Shown: positions 45,568 to 55,172, counted from the stretch's first letter. The stretch is DNA of 64,000 nt from Euzebya rosea (GCF_003073135.1 NZ_PGDQ01000003.1:62001-126000), one strand, 5' to 3'. The notes: generated by a model from the letters alone, not told the origin. Program-made: numbers and translations.

Positions 45568-46823
45568 TGGGCAAGCAGTTCATCGAGCGCAGTCCCGTCA
45601 TCATCGGGATCATCGCCGCGGCCCTCATCGCCGGCACGCTGTTCGTGTCGCTGGCCGTGACCCGTGAGGACCTGACCGGCGGGTACACGCTGACGATGGA
45701 GTTCGCCGACGCCAACGGCCTCGCGGCTGGGGACATCGCCATCGTCGCCGGGATCCAGGCCGGCCGCGTGCTGGAGGTCGACATCGTCGAGGACCACGTC
45801 GAGGCCATCGTGCAGATGGACGGCGGGGTCGAGCTGCCCGAGAACACCCGCGCATCCATCACCGTGCGGACCCTCGTCGGCAAGAAGGCCATCGACCTCG
45901 ACACCGGCATCAGCGAGGCGGCCTTCAACGGGCCGCTGCTGCAGGACGGCGACCGCATCGGCATCGAGAACACCCGCGTGACCATCGACGTCCCGCAGCT
46001 GGCGGAGAGCGCCGAGGACCTGCTGACCGAGATCGACTCCGACGCCCTCAACACGCTGCTCGTCGCCGTGGCCGACGTCACCCGCGACCAGCGCGACGAG
46101 GTCTCGCGGCTCGTGGACTCCGGTACCGACCTGACCGAGCTGGTCAACTCCCAGGAGCAGCAGATCCGGCTGCTGCTGCGCAACCTGTCGACGCTCAGCC
46201 AGACGCTGGAGTCCCGCGACGAGGAGCTGGTCGGCATCATCGACGACCTCGACGTCGCCATGGGCAACATCGCGGCCCGCCGGGCGGACCTGCAGAACCT
46301 GCTCCGCGAGACCCAGACGACCGGGGCGGTCACCGCCGACTTCCTCGCCCGCGTGCGTGGCGACCTCGACGCGGTGCTCGACGAGCTGCACCTCGACCTC
46401 GAGATCGTCCGCCGCCACCAGGTGGACCTCGCCGAGGGCCTGGCCTACGCCGGGGACGCCCTCAACGGGTACGCCTCCATCGGGTTCGCTGGCGACCAGC
46501 CGGTGCCGTGGGGCCACGTGTTCGTCACCTCCGCCGGCCCCGTGGGCGTCGACGTCCTCGTCGGGTGCGGCGGCCTCGTCGACCAGCAGCTCGACGCCAT
46601 CCTCGGCCCGGACCCCCGGACCTGCGAGGAGCAGGGCGTCACGAGCACACCCGACACCCAGGACCCGCCACCACCGGAGGGTGAGGACAGCGGAGCGCTG
46701 ATCCCGGTCCTGCCCGACCTGCTGGGCGGCGGCGGCGCCGTGATCGTCCGGGCCCCCCAGGAGCTCGGCATCGACGTCGGCCCCCGTTCGCTGATGCGGA
46801 TGCTGGAAGGGGCGTCCCAGTGA
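45567..46823 (+). CDS. mceC: Mce family protein C
   Basis: 418 residues; ATG shares a base with the mceB stop. Anchor helix residues 11-29, Mce domain (I-V-A-G-I-Q-A-G-R-V-L-E-V), helical region with heptad-like spacing, then a Pro-rich linker and Leu-rich tail. Confidence 0.9.
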   Translation: MGKQFIERSPVIIGIIAAALIAGTLFVSLAVTREDLTGGYTLTMEFADANGLAAGDIAIVAGIQAGRVLEVDIVEDHVEAIVQMDGGVELPENTRASITVRTLVGKKAIDLDTGISEAAFNGPLLQDGDRIGIENTRVTIDVPQLAESAEDLLTEIDSDALNTLLVAVADVTRDQRDEVSRLVDSGTDLTELVNSQEQQIRLLLRNLSTLSQTLESRDEELVGIIDDLDVAMGNIAARRADLQNLLRETQTTGAVTADFLARVRGDLDAVLDELHLDLEIVRRHQVDLAEGLAYAGDALNGYASIGFAGDQPVPWGHVFVTSAGPVGVDVLVGCGGLVDQQLDAILGPDPRTCEEQGVTSTPDTQDPPPPEGEDSGALIPVLPDLLGGGGAVIVRAPQELGIDVGPRSLMRMLEGASQ

Positions 46824-48181
46824 CCCGCGCTCGCCTCGCCCTCGTCGCCACGCTGATGGCCCTCGCCGTCGTCGCGTCGGCCTGTGTGTCGCTGACCGGC
46901 AGCGACGACGCCCCCGAGGACATCGTCGTCACCGCCACGGTGCTGCGGACCGCCAACCTGTTCGTCGGGTCCGAGGTCCGCGTGCTCGGCGTACCCGTCG
47001 GTGAGGTGTCCGCCATCGAGCCCAAGGGCGACGTCGTCGACATCGAGCTGACCCTCGACGGCAGCCGCGACTACCCGGCCGACGTCAACGTCCGGCTGAC
47101 TCCCCAGTCCCTGCTCGGCGAGCGGTTCGCCGCACTCGACCCGCCCTACATCGAGGGGCCGACCCTCCAGACCGGTGCCCACGTGCCCATGGAGCGGACC
47201 GGCATCCCCGCCGAGGTCGACGAGGTCCTGCGGTCCTTCGAGGAGTTCCTCGCCGCGCTGGACGGCGACGCGCTGGCCGACCTGATCGACGTGCTGGCCG
47301 ACACCCTCGACGGCAACGGCCAGGGCCTCAACGACCTCATCGCCTCCGGTGCCGACACCGTCCGGGTGCTGTCGGACAGCTCGGTGGACCTCAACCAGGT
47401 GGTCCGTGACCTCGCCGACCTCAACGAGACCCTCGCCACCCGCGAGGAGCGCATCGGATCGACGCTGCGCAACACCTCCACGGTCCTGCGCAACCTGCAG
47501 GACGACCGCGACCTGCTGATCGGGGCGCTCAACGAGCTCCAGCGTGCCGTCGGGGAGCTGCAGCCGATCGTCGTCGAGCACGGCGACCCGCTGGTGCGTG
47601 ACCTCGACACCCTGGCCACGACCCTGTCCACGGTCGACCGCAACCTGGAGCGCATCGGCGACTCGCTCGTCGGCAGCCGGTCGCTGTTCGAGACCGCCGG
47701 CCGCGTCATCGACTGGGAGAACGCACGACTGCCGCTGGACAACGAGGCCGGCTACCTGACCGGTGCGCTGTCGGATCGGCTCGAGGACCGCATCCTCGGG
47801 CTGTGCCTCCGGCTGGACCTGGCCGACTGCAGCGTCGTCGAGGACATCCTGGCCGAGATCCCCGACCTGTGCCTTCCCGGCCTGTGCGTGGCCCCCGAGG
47901 GTGGCGGCACGACCCTCACCGAAGCCCTCGGCATCGCGCTGTCCTCACTCCCGCTGGAGGCCCGGACGGCCATCGCCGACGACATCGCCGCCAGGCAGGC
48001 CGAGGCGATCGCATCACCACCGGCGACGCCACCCGCCCCGGCGCCGCTGCCCGGTGCCGACCCGCGACTGTCGGGCCGTGGGTCCGTGCCCGTGCCGGAA
48101 GCCGACGGCGGCGGCAACGGCGGGCTGTTGCCCGACCTGGGCCTGCTCGGTGGTAGCGACGACGAGGAGGACGGCCGATGA
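46820..48181 (+). CDS. mceD: Mce family protein D, predicted lipoprotein
   Basis: 453 residues, GTG start overlapping mceC. The signal peptide ends V-V-A-S-A-C, a plausible lipobox, so the protein would be lipid-anchored in place of an anchor helix. Mce domain follows (V-R-V-L-G-V-P-V-G-E-V). Helical to about residue 280; C-terminal Pro/Gly-rich. In mycobacterial operons normally MceE is the lipoprotein, so two here is notable. Confidence 0.87.
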   Translation: MTRARLALVATLMALAVVASACVSLTGSDDAPEDIVVTATVLRTANLFVGSEVRVLGVPVGEVSAIEPKGDVVDIELTLDGSRDYPADVNVRLTPQSLLGERFAALDPPYIEGPTLQTGAHVPMERTGIPAEVDEVLRSFEEFLAALDGDALADLIDVLADTLDGNGQGLNDLIASGADTVRVLSDSSVDLNQVVRDLADLNETLATREERIGSTLRNTSTVLRNLQDDRDLLIGALNELQRAVGELQPIVVEHGDPLVRDLDTLATTLSTVDRNLERIGDSLVGSRSLFETAGRVIDWENARLPLDNEAGYLTGALSDRLEDRILGLCLRLDLADCSVVEDILAEIPDLCLPGLCVAPEGGGTTLTEALGIALSSLPLEARTAIADDIAARQAEAIASPPATPPAPAPLPGADPRLSGRGSVPVPEADGGGNGGLLPDLGLLGGSDDEEDGR

Positions 48182-49185
48182 CCCGCTGGTTGACCGCGGT
48201 CCTCGCGACGCTCGCCCTGCTCGCCGGCGGCTGCACGGGCAGCGACGCCACCGTCGTGCTGGCCACCTTCGAGGACGTCGCCGACCTGACGACCAACGCC
48301 TCGGTCCGCCTGGCCGACGTCCCGATCGGCACCGTCGCCGACATCGAGCTCGACAGCGAGCTGCAGGCGATGGTCACGATGGAGATCGACCCCGACGTCG
48401 CCCTGCCCGGCCGGCTGCGGGCCCGCCTGCGCAAGACGTCGGTCCTCGGCGAGCGCTTCATCGACCTCGTTCCCGTCGGCGAGGGTGGCGAGTGGATCTC
48501 GGGCAACGAGGTCGAGGACACCGAGGTCGTACCCGAGCTCGAGGAGGTCATCCAGACCTCCACCGACCTGCTCATCGCCGTCAGCACCGACACGCTGGCC
48601 GGCGCCATCCGCTCCGGCGCCGAGGGCCTCGACGGCCGCGGCGCCACCCTCGGACAGATCATCGACGACCTCAACGCCGTGTCGACGACCTACAACGCCA
48701 ACTCCGCGGACCTCGTCCGGTTGCTCGACGGGCTGGACCAGTTCCTCGACACCGTCGGCCCGCAGGCGGAGATGCACGGCCGGGCCCTGGCGGAGATCCA
48801 GCAGTTCACCCGGGTGCTGGCGGAGGAGGACGACAACCTCGTGGACACGCTGGTGAACCTCCAGGACCTGGCCGAGACCGGGACCGACATCATGGTCACC
48901 CACCAGCAGCGCATCGACGACTTCGTCCGGAGGCTGGACGGCATCACCGAGGAGCTGACCCGCGAGTCGACGCTCACCGCCCTCGACCGGCTGTTCGTCA
49001 ACCTGGCCCAGCACAACTTCTCCACCATCCGCGGCATCAACAACGAGCACGCGCAGGTGGTGCTCGACATGATCGTCTGCGGCATCAACGACATCCCGGG
49101 GGACCCGGTCCGTGGGTGCACCGACCCGCCGCAGGGGCGCGAGATCCCGACCCCCCGTCCGACACAGGTGGACTACGACCAGTGA
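48178..49185 (+). CDS. mceE: Mce family protein E, lipoprotein
   Basis: 335 residues, ATGA overlap. Lipobox L-L-A-G-G-C (Cys19), Mce domain (V-R-L-A-D-V-P-I-G-T-V) and helical region. Shortest of the six; it ends soon after the helices. Confidence 0.9.
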   Translation: MTRWLTAVLATLALLAGGCTGSDATVVLATFEDVADLTTNASVRLADVPIGTVADIELDSELQAMVTMEIDPDVALPGRLRARLRKTSVLGERFIDLVPVGEGGEWISGNEVEDTEVVPELEEVIQTSTDLLIAVSTDTLAGAIRSGAEGLDGRGATLGQIIDDLNAVSTTYNANSADLVRLLDGLDQFLDTVGPQAEMHGRALAEIQQFTRVLAEEDDNLVDTLVNLQDLAETGTDIMVTHQQRIDDFVRRLDGITEELTRESTLTALDRLFVNLAQHNFSTIRGINNEHAQVVLDMIVCGINDIPGDPVRGCTDPPQGREIPTPRPTQVDYDQ

Positions 49186-50423
49186 AGAAGCGGACGTTCA
49201 TCAACCTGGTCACCGTGGTGCTGGCCTCCTCGGTGCTGGCCCTCTACGCCCTCACACAGCTCGTCGCCGGCGCCGTGTTCGGACAGGGGTATCCCGTCTA
49301 CGTCGACCTGCCGGAGGCCGGGGGCCTGACGGAGAACAAGCAGGTCACCTACCGCGGCGTGGGCATCGGCAGCATCGCCAGCGCCGACCTGCACGAGGAC
49401 GGGGTGCGCCTGGAGCTGGAGATCGACCAGGACGCCCGGATCCCCGAGGACGTCGACCTCGTCGTCCTGCGCCAGTCCGCGGTCGGTGAGCAGGCCGTCG
49501 ACTTCCGCCCGCGTGTGCCGGAGTCCGCCACGACGCAGTACTACGAGGAGGGCGACGTGATCGTGCCCCTCTCCATCGTGCTGCCCACCAAGCCCGAGGA
49601 CCTGCTCGAGGTCGCCAACCGCGTGTTCGGCAACGTCGACAACGACCAGGCCGCCAGGCTGATCAGCGAGCTGGCCGACACCGTCCGTGGACGGTCGGAG
49701 GACCTGCAGTCGATCATGACCGACTCCGCGGCGCTGTCGGAGTCCGTGGCCGACAACGGTGCGGAGTACGACCGCCTGTTCGCCGCCAGCCGCATCGTCA
49801 ACGCCTCCCTCGCGGAGAACCGGGACGTCCTGGCCGACCTGCTGACCGACTTCGCCGACAGCGCCCAGCTGATCGGGGAGATCAGGGCCGACGTCGACGG
49901 GCTGCTCGACACGGTCCCGCCGACCCTCGCGCTCACCACCTCGGTGCTGCAGCGCGGCGACGCGAACCTCGCCTGCTCGATCCGCGACCTCGCCAACCTC
50001 AACGAGTACGTCAGCGACGCGCCCAACCTGGAGAACCTCGGCGAGACGATCCGCCAGCAGGCCTACTTCTTCGACGCCTTCCGGATCATCGGGCCGACGA
50101 GCGCCCAGGGCGAGCCGTGGCTGCGCGTCAACTTCCTGCTCGAGCCCGAACCGCCAGCCGAACGCTACGTTCCGCGGCGGCCCATCCCCGACACCCTGCC
50201 CGGTGGGGCGTGCGAGTCGGTCTTCGGACCCGGCGCCACCTCGGCGTTCCAGCTGAACCACCAGCTGGCAGTCCCGGAGGGAGAGGTCGTGCGCCCGGAG
50301 AACGACCGCGGCAACCCCGAGGCACGGGTCTCGACGTCGGCTGGTCTGTCCCGCCTGCTGCGCCTGCCCGACCTCTCGGTGCCCGTCGCCCCCGGCGGCT
50401 CGGAGGTGGGCAGCGGTGGCTGA
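49182..50423 (+). CDS. mceF: Mce family protein F
   Basis: 413 residues, GTG at 49182 overlapping the mceE stop; the frame is open far upstream but that is the shadow of mceD/E. Anchor helix residues 8-30, Mce domain (V-T-Y-R-G-V-G-I-G-S-I), helical region, C-terminal Pro/Arg-rich part with two Cys. Confidence 0.9.
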   Translation: MKKRTFINLVTVVLASSVLALYALTQLVAGAVFGQGYPVYVDLPEAGGLTENKQVTYRGVGIGSIASADLHEDGVRLELEIDQDARIPEDVDLVVLRQSAVGEQAVDFRPRVPESATTQYYEEGDVIVPLSIVLPTKPEDLLEVANRVFGNVDNDQAARLISELADTVRGRSEDLQSIMTDSAALSESVADNGAEYDRLFAASRIVNASLAENRDVLADLLTDFADSAQLIGEIRADVDGLLDTVPPTLALTTSVLQRGDANLACSIRDLANLNEYVSDAPNLENLGETIRQQAYFFDAFRIIGPTSAQGEPWLRVNFLLEPEPPAERYVPRRPIPDTLPGGACESVFGPGATSAFQLNHQLAVPEGEVVRPENDRGNPEARVSTSAGLSRLLRLPDLSVPVAPGGSEVGSGG

Positions 50424-51096
50424 CCGTGCCACGGTGCCCCACGACATCGGTGGGGACGACCTCGACGCGGACGCCCTCGCCGGTGACCGGGCCACCACGG
50501 TGCGGCCGGCCGACGGCCTGCCCGACACCGTCGCGGTCCCGGTGCGCAGCCTGCTGTGGCGCGCCCGGATCGGCGTCGCCGTGGGTGCGCTCGGCCTGAT
50601 CCTCGCCGCCGTGTTCTTCCTCGGTGCGCAGGACCTCCGTCGCGAGGCTGCCGTCCGCGAGGACGTCCGCGAGGCCGGTGAGCTGGTGGCCCTGCGGGTC
50701 ACCACCTTCGAGGGCAGCGACATCGACGACTGGGTCACCGACACCCAGAGCCTGTCCACCGGCGACTACGCCCGAGAGGTCGCCGAACGGTTCGACCCCG
50801 CCATCAGGCAGGGCCTGGCCGACGCGCAGGTCCAGTCGGTGGGCACGGTGCTGAGCGCCTTCGTGCAGGACGTGCGGGACGAGACCGCGACCGTCTTCGC
50901 GGTCATGCGCCAGACCTACACCTCTGCGCTGCAACCCCAGCAGGTCTCCGACGAGCTTCGCATGGAGATCGAGCTGACCCTCGTCGAGGGGGAGTGGCTG
51001 GCCAGCGACGTCGCCGTCCTCGGACCCTCGACCATCACCCCGATCGACCAGGACGCCGCGGGGCCGTCCGGCGATCCCGAGCCCGAGGAGGGCTAG
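50416..51096 (+). CDS. Mce-associated membrane protein
   Basis: 226 residues, GTG start overlapping mceF by 8 bases. Cytosolic N-tail, one helix (residues about 50-70), then an extracytoplasmic alpha/beta domain of the Mce-associated (Mas/Mam) type (R-E-A-G-E-L-V-A-L-R-V-T-T-F-E near residue 90). Thought to stabilise the Mce complex. One such gene here; mycobacterial operons usually have two or more. Confidence 0.78.
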   Translation: MADRATVPHDIGGDDLDADALAGDRATTVRPADGLPDTVAVPVRSLLWRARIGVAVGALGLILAAVFFLGAQDLRREAAVREDVREAGELVALRVTTFEGSDIDDWVTDTQSLSTGDYAREVAERFDPAIRQGLADAQVQSVGTVLSAFVQDVRDETATVFAVMRQTYTSALQPQQVSDELRMEIELTLVEGEWLASDVAVLGPSTITPIDQDAAGPSGDPEPEEG

Positions 51097-51933
51097 ATGT
51101 CCGTCTACAGTTCCGTGATCGTCGGCACCGACGGGTCGGTGACCGCCGGCCGCGCGGTCCGCCGGGCCGCCACCGTTGCCGCCGGCATCGGCATCCCGCT
51201 GATCGTCGCGACCGCGTACACGCGCGTCCGGCCCGAGGAGCTCGGCCCCCGGTCGGTGCAGGCAGAGCTTCCCGAGAACATCGGGGCGTTCGGCTACATC
51301 GGCGCGCAGGAGACCGCCCGCGACGGCGTGTCGATCGCACTGAAGGCCTTCCCCGACCTGGACGTCGACGTGGCCACCCCGCAGGGCGACCCCGCGGATG
51401 CGCTGCTGGAGTTCACCGAGACCCGCGGCAACGCGCTGCTGGTCATCGGTGGCCAGGGCCTCGGGGCGACCGGGCTGTTCCTGCTCGGCAACGTCCCCAA
51501 CAAGATCACCCACCACGCCGTCGGCGACGTCATGGTCGTCCGCACCGGCCGTGAGCGCGAGGACGAGGCCCCTCGCCGGGTCCTGATCGGCACGGACGGG
51601 TCCAGGACCGCCACCAAGGCGCTGGACCGCGGCATCGCCGTGGCCAGCTCGCTCGGCGCAGGCGTGACGGTGCTGACCGTCGGCCGGTCCAGCTGGGCCG
51701 CCGACGTGCTGGCCGAGGCGTCGGCCCGGGTCGAGGCCGCGGGTGTGCCGGTCGAGACCGAGCAGCACGACGGCGACGCCGCCGCGGTGCTGGTCGAGCG
51801 TGCCGCGGACTACGATCTGCTGGTGCTGGGCAACCGTGGCATGACCGGCGCCCGCCGGTTCCTGCTCGGCAGCGTCCCCAACAAGGTGTCGCACCACGTG
51901 GGCGCGGACCTGCTGATCGTCAAGACCACGTGA
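51097..51933 (+). CDS. Tandem universal stress protein
   Basis: 278 residues with two Usp domains. First: I-V-G-T-D-G-S near residue 8 and G-L-F-L-L-G-N-V-P-N-K-I near residue 127; second: I-G-T-D-G-S near 163 and G-N-R-G-M-T-G-A-R-R-F-L-L-G-S-V-P near 245. The second shows the ATP-binding G-2x-G-9x-G(S/T) pattern better than the first. Starts directly at the stop of the Mce-associated gene and precedes the ATPase, so it is embedded in the Mce operon, perhaps as a nucleotide-sensing regulator. Confidence 0.9.
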   Translation: MSVYSSVIVGTDGSVTAGRAVRRAATVAAGIGIPLIVATAYTRVRPEELGPRSVQAELPENIGAFGYIGAQETARDGVSIALKAFPDLDVDVATPQGDPADALLEFTETRGNALLVIGGQGLGATGLFLLGNVPNKITHHAVGDVMVVRTGREREDEAPRRVLIGTDGSRTATKALDRGIAVASSLGAGVTVLTVGRSSWAADVLAEASARVEAAGVPVETEQHDGDAAAVLVERAADYDLLVLGNRGMTGARRFLLGSVPNKVSHHVGADLLIVKTT

Positions 51934-51985
51934 TCGCTGCACCACGCCGGGAGACCGCCGGATCCATACAGAAGCGAGGCCACCG

Positions 51986-53302
51986 ATGACCGACCACGAT
52001 CATGAGCTGCCGAAGCCGCCGCGTGCGGCGTCCGCCGTGCCGCCGCCCGTCGTGCCCGGGCCGCCGGCCACCGGGCCGTCGGGCGTGGGTGCCGGGTCGA
52101 CCATCGAGTACGACCTGCACCCGTCGGGGTCCACCTCGGTCCGTCCGGGGTCGGCCTCGCCCACCCCGCCGGCACCGGCGCCACCCGCGCCCCAGCCGCC
52201 CCCGTTCCCGGCGTCCTCCCCCCCGCAGACGCAGGAGACCGTGCACCAGTACGACCACCAGCCGCAGTCCAGCTCCGTCGCGGTGCTCAACGAGCCGATC
52301 CCCACCGGGTTCGGCGGCCAGCTCGAGCTGGACGAGTACGGCAACCCGGTCCCGCCCCCCGAGGGATTCGAGCTGCCCGACGGGTGGGCCCCCTGCCCAG
52401 ACGGGGCCGACCGGCGCGAGTGGGTCCTCGACCCGACCCAGCCCGAACCGAAGATCCGGATCCGCCACCTCACCAAGGCGTTCGGGTCCCGGGTCATCTG
52501 GGAGGACCTGACCTTCGACATCCCCAAGGGCAAGGTCACCGTGGTCCTGGGGCCGTCCGGTACCGGCAAGTCGGTGCTGCTGCGCCACCTGATCGGCTTG
52601 CTGCGCCCCACAGAGGGCCAGCTGTGGGTCGACGACAAGAACGTGCCGACCCTGCGCAACCGGCCGCTGCTGGAAGTGCGCAAGAAGTACGGCGTGCTGT
52701 TCCAGGACGGTGCCCTGTTCGGCTCGATGACGATCTACGACAACGTCGCCTTCCCGCTCCGCGAGCACACGCGCAAGAACGAGAAGGAGATCAAGGAGAT
52801 CGTCGAGTACAACCTCGAGATCGTCGGCCTGTCGGATGCCGCCAAGCTGTTCCCCGGTGAGATCTCCGGCGGCATGCGCAAGCGTGCGGGCCTGGCCCGC
52901 GGGCTGGTCCTGGACCCCGAGATCCTGCTGTTCGACGAGCCGGACTCGGGCCTGGACCCCGTCCGCACGGCGTTCCTGAACGAGCTGATCCTGGACCTCA
53001 AGGAGAAGCTCGACTCGACGTTCGTGATCGTGACCCACCACATCCCGACGGCCAAGAACGTCAGCGACAACCTGGCGCTGCTGTACCGCCGTCAGCTGAT
53101 GCTGGCCGGCCCGAAGGAGCGCCTGCTCAACTCCGACATGGCCGTGGTCCGCCAGTTCCTGCGCGGTTCGACGATGGGCCCGATCGGGATGAGCGAGGAG
53201 AAGGACTCCGGCGACGTCACCGCCAAGTACGACGAGTCGGCGGACCAGTTCTCGCTGGAGGACATGCGCGACGACGCCGAGCTCCCCGGCGCCGAGCGGT
53301 AG
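51986..53302 (+). CDS. mkl: Mce system ABC ATPase (MlaF/Mkl type)
   Basis: 438 residues. An unusual Pro-rich, disordered N-terminal extension of about 150 residues precedes the ABC domain: Walker A G189-P-S-G-T-G-K195-S, signature I-S-G-G-M-R-K-R-A-G near 292, Walker B L-L-F-D-E-P near 314, switch His in V-T-H-H. Energises the YrbE permeases. C-terminal tail acidic. Last transport gene of the operon. Confidence 0.93.
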   Translation: MTDHDHELPKPPRAASAVPPPVVPGPPATGPSGVGAGSTIEYDLHPSGSTSVRPGSASPTPPAPAPPAPQPPPFPASSPPQTQETVHQYDHQPQSSSVAVLNEPIPTGFGGQLELDEYGNPVPPPEGFELPDGWAPCPDGADRREWVLDPTQPEPKIRIRHLTKAFGSRVIWEDLTFDIPKGKVTVVLGPSGTGKSVLLRHLIGLLRPTEGQLWVDDKNVPTLRNRPLLEVRKKYGVLFQDGALFGSMTIYDNVAFPLREHTRKNEKEIKEIVEYNLEIVGLSDAAKLFPGEISGGMRKRAGLARGLVLDPEILLFDEPDSGLDPVRTAFLNELILDLKEKLDSTFVIVTHHIPTAKNVSDNLALLYRRQLMLAGPKERLLNSDMAVVRQFLRGSTMGPIGMSEEKDSGDVTAKYDESADQFSLEDMRDDAELPGAER

Positions 53303-53398
53303 GTCGGATCCGGCCGGGTTGTCGAGCGACACGCGGCTGGCAGGGTTGCCTCGGTGCCCGACGGGCGCCCATCGACTGACGACGCGAGGCTGCAGGTC

Positions 53399-54352
53399 AT
53401 GGCCGAGATCTCCCTGGACAGACACGAGGCCCCCGGTGTGGGGCAGCTCGACACGATCCTTCCGCGGATCGCCGACGAGGTGGCGGAGCTGACCGGGCAG
53501 GGCCGGGTGGCCGACTACATCCCGGCCCTCGCCCGCGTGCCCGCCGAGCGGTTCGCCCTCTCGGTCAACCCGCTGCGTGGCGAGCCGGTGCACGTCGGGG
53601 ACCACGACACGACGTTCTCCATCCAGTCGATCTCCAAGGTGTTCACGCTGACCCTTGCGCTCCAGCGGTTCGAGGGCGACCTGTGGACGCGGATCGGGCG
53701 GGAACCCTCCGGTGACCCGTTCAACTCCCTGGTGCAGCTCGAGCACGAGAACGGCATCCCGCGGAACCCGTTCATCAACGCCGGGGCGATCGTGGTGGCC
53801 GACCTGCTGCTGACCTGCCTGGAGGACCCGCTGCACGAGCTGGTCACCATGGTCAGCGAGCTGGCCGGCTCCAAGATCGTCGTCGATGGCGAGGTGGCGC
53901 TCAGCGAGGCCGAGACGGGCTATCGCAACCGGTCGCTCGCCCACCTCATGAAGGGGTTCGGCAACATCATCCACGACCCCGAGGACGTGCTGGACGTCTA
54001 CTTCGCCCAGTGCTCCCTGGCGATGACCAGCGACCAGCTGGCCCGGTCGCTGGCCTACCTGGCCAACGATGGGGTCGACCCGGTCTCGGGCGACCGCGTG
54101 CTGGAGGTCAGCCAGGCCCGGCGCGTCAACGCCCTGATGTTGACCTGCGGGACCTACGACGCGGCCGGCGAGTTCGCCTTCCGCGTCGGCATCCCCTGCA
54201 AGTCCGGCGTCGGCGGGGGAGTGGTCGGCATCGTCCCCCACCACATGACCGCCTGCGCCTGGTCCCCGGGCCTGGACCACACCGGCAACTCCGTGAAGGG
54301 CCGCGCCGCCCTCGAACACCTCGTCACCCAGACCGGCCTCTCCGTGTTCTGA
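53399..54352 (+). CDS. glsA: Glutaminase (GlsA family)
   Basis: 317 residues. Serine-dependent beta-lactamase-like glutaminase: Q-S77-I-S-K80-V-F catalytic motif, R-N-P-F-I-N-A-G-A-I near residue 122, and G-I-P-C-K-S-G-V-G-G-G near 263. Hydrolyses glutamine to glutamate and ammonia. ATG 53399 fits the family start; a GTG at 53354 would add 15 residues. Follows the Mce ATPase by about 100 nt, same strand, without an obvious functional link. Confidence 0.93.
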   Translation: MAEISLDRHEAPGVGQLDTILPRIADEVAELTGQGRVADYIPALARVPAERFALSVNPLRGEPVHVGDHDTTFSIQSISKVFTLTLALQRFEGDLWTRIGREPSGDPFNSLVQLEHENGIPRNPFINAGAIVVADLLLTCLEDPLHELVTMVSELAGSKIVVDGEVALSEAETGYRNRSLAHLMKGFGNIIHDPEDVLDVYFAQCSLAMTSDQLARSLAYLANDGVDPVSGDRVLEVSQARRVNALMLTCGTYDAAGEFAFRVGIPCKSGVGGGVVGIVPHHMTACAWSPGLDHTGNSVKGRAALEHLVTQTGLSVF

Positions 54353-54520
54353 GTTTGTTGGTCCTCGCTCTGCTGGCTGGTCCTCACTCCGTTCGGACGG
54401 TCCTCGGGCTCGTGACCGACGATCCGCTCCGCCGATTCTCGCCTCTCGCAAGCTCGTGGCTGCGAGTCTTGCTCACGGAGCGTCGGCGCCCTGCGGCGGT
54501 CTGTGGTCGGTTCGGTCGCC

Positions 54521-54690
54521 GTGGTCGGGCTGGCGTGTGGCTTGGGCGTCTCTGAGGGTGGCCGATCGCACGCGGGGTGGGGCCTCGTGTGCGATCCACG
54601 CCCTCCGGCGGCGTGGGTGCCACACACCGGCCGAGGGTGTGCGCGATGGACAGCCCAAGGGGAGGGTGAACGCACACACCAGTTGTGTGC
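54521..54690. repeat. 170-bp direct repeat, copy A
   Basis: Aligns without gaps to copy B at an offset of 226 bp, with scattered mismatches. Contains hairpin-forming arms, for example GCACACA-CCAGT-TGTGTGC at 54672-54690. Confidence 0.85.
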
Positions 54691-54746
54691 CGGGGCCGCC
54701 GAGGTGCCGACGCGGCGCCGCCGCCCGGCGTGGCGCCCGGCCGCCC

Positions 54747-54916
54747 GTGGTCGGGCTGGGGTGTGGCCTGGGCGCCGCTGAGGGTGGCCGATCGCACGCG
54801 GGGTTGGGCCGCGTGTGCGATGGATGCCTTCCAGCAGCGTGGGTGCCACACCCCGGCCGAGGGTGTGCGCGATGGACAGCCCAAGGGGAGGGTGAACGCA
54901 CACACCAGTCGTGTGC
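54747..54916. repeat. 170-bp direct repeat, copy B
   Basis: Second copy. Holds CACACCC-CGGCCGA-GGGTGTG (perfect stem, near 54847-54867) and an imperfect stem around CGATCGCACGCGG/CCGCGTGTGCGATGG near 54789-54823. Related to copy C at 24.0 kb. Confidence 0.85.
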
Positions 54917-55158
54917 GGTGCCCACCGTGGTCCCCACGCACCGCCGCAGGGCGCCGACGACTCCGTGGTGGAGCACCGCAGTGTCCGATGCGAAGCGAGG
55001 ACCGAGGAGCTCGCGCCGCGGATCGTCGGTTGCGAGCCCGAGGACCGTCCGAGCGCAGCGAGGCAGTGTGAAGGGACCAACCAACAACCCGAGGACCAAG
55101 GACGACCACCCCGCCCACATGGTCCGGTGGGGGAGGGTTCTCGGGTCGATCCCGCCGC

Positions 55159-55164
55159 TACCCT
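55159..55164 (+). promoter_or_regulatory. Candidate -10 of a leaderless transcript for the RodZ-like gene
   Basis: TACCCT ends 8 nt before the ATG at 55173. Confidence 0.4.
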
Positions 55165-55172
55165 CGACCTGC

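Larger units (their letters stand above)
54359..55085. repeat. Non-coding element with long inverted arms enclosing two direct repeats
   Basis: Left arm 54359-54497 and right arm 54943-55085 are imperfect inverted copies. 54393-54427 and 55018-55052 match at 33 of 35 positions (TCGGACGGTCCTCGGGCTCG.. and ..ACCGACGATCCGC), and 54474-54497 matches 54943-54967 with one inserted base. Between them lie direct repeats A and B. No ORF with coding character and no transposase. Resembles a MITE or composite palindromic repeat. It fills most of the 820-bp gap between glsA and the RodZ-like gene. Confidence 0.75.

Noticed and set aside
54353-55172. Protein-coding genes in the repeat element (frames up to 250 codons on both strands)
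   Set aside because: Frames repeat with the DNA repeats, have no ribosome sites and no family, and several frames are open at once as expected of GC-rich repeats.
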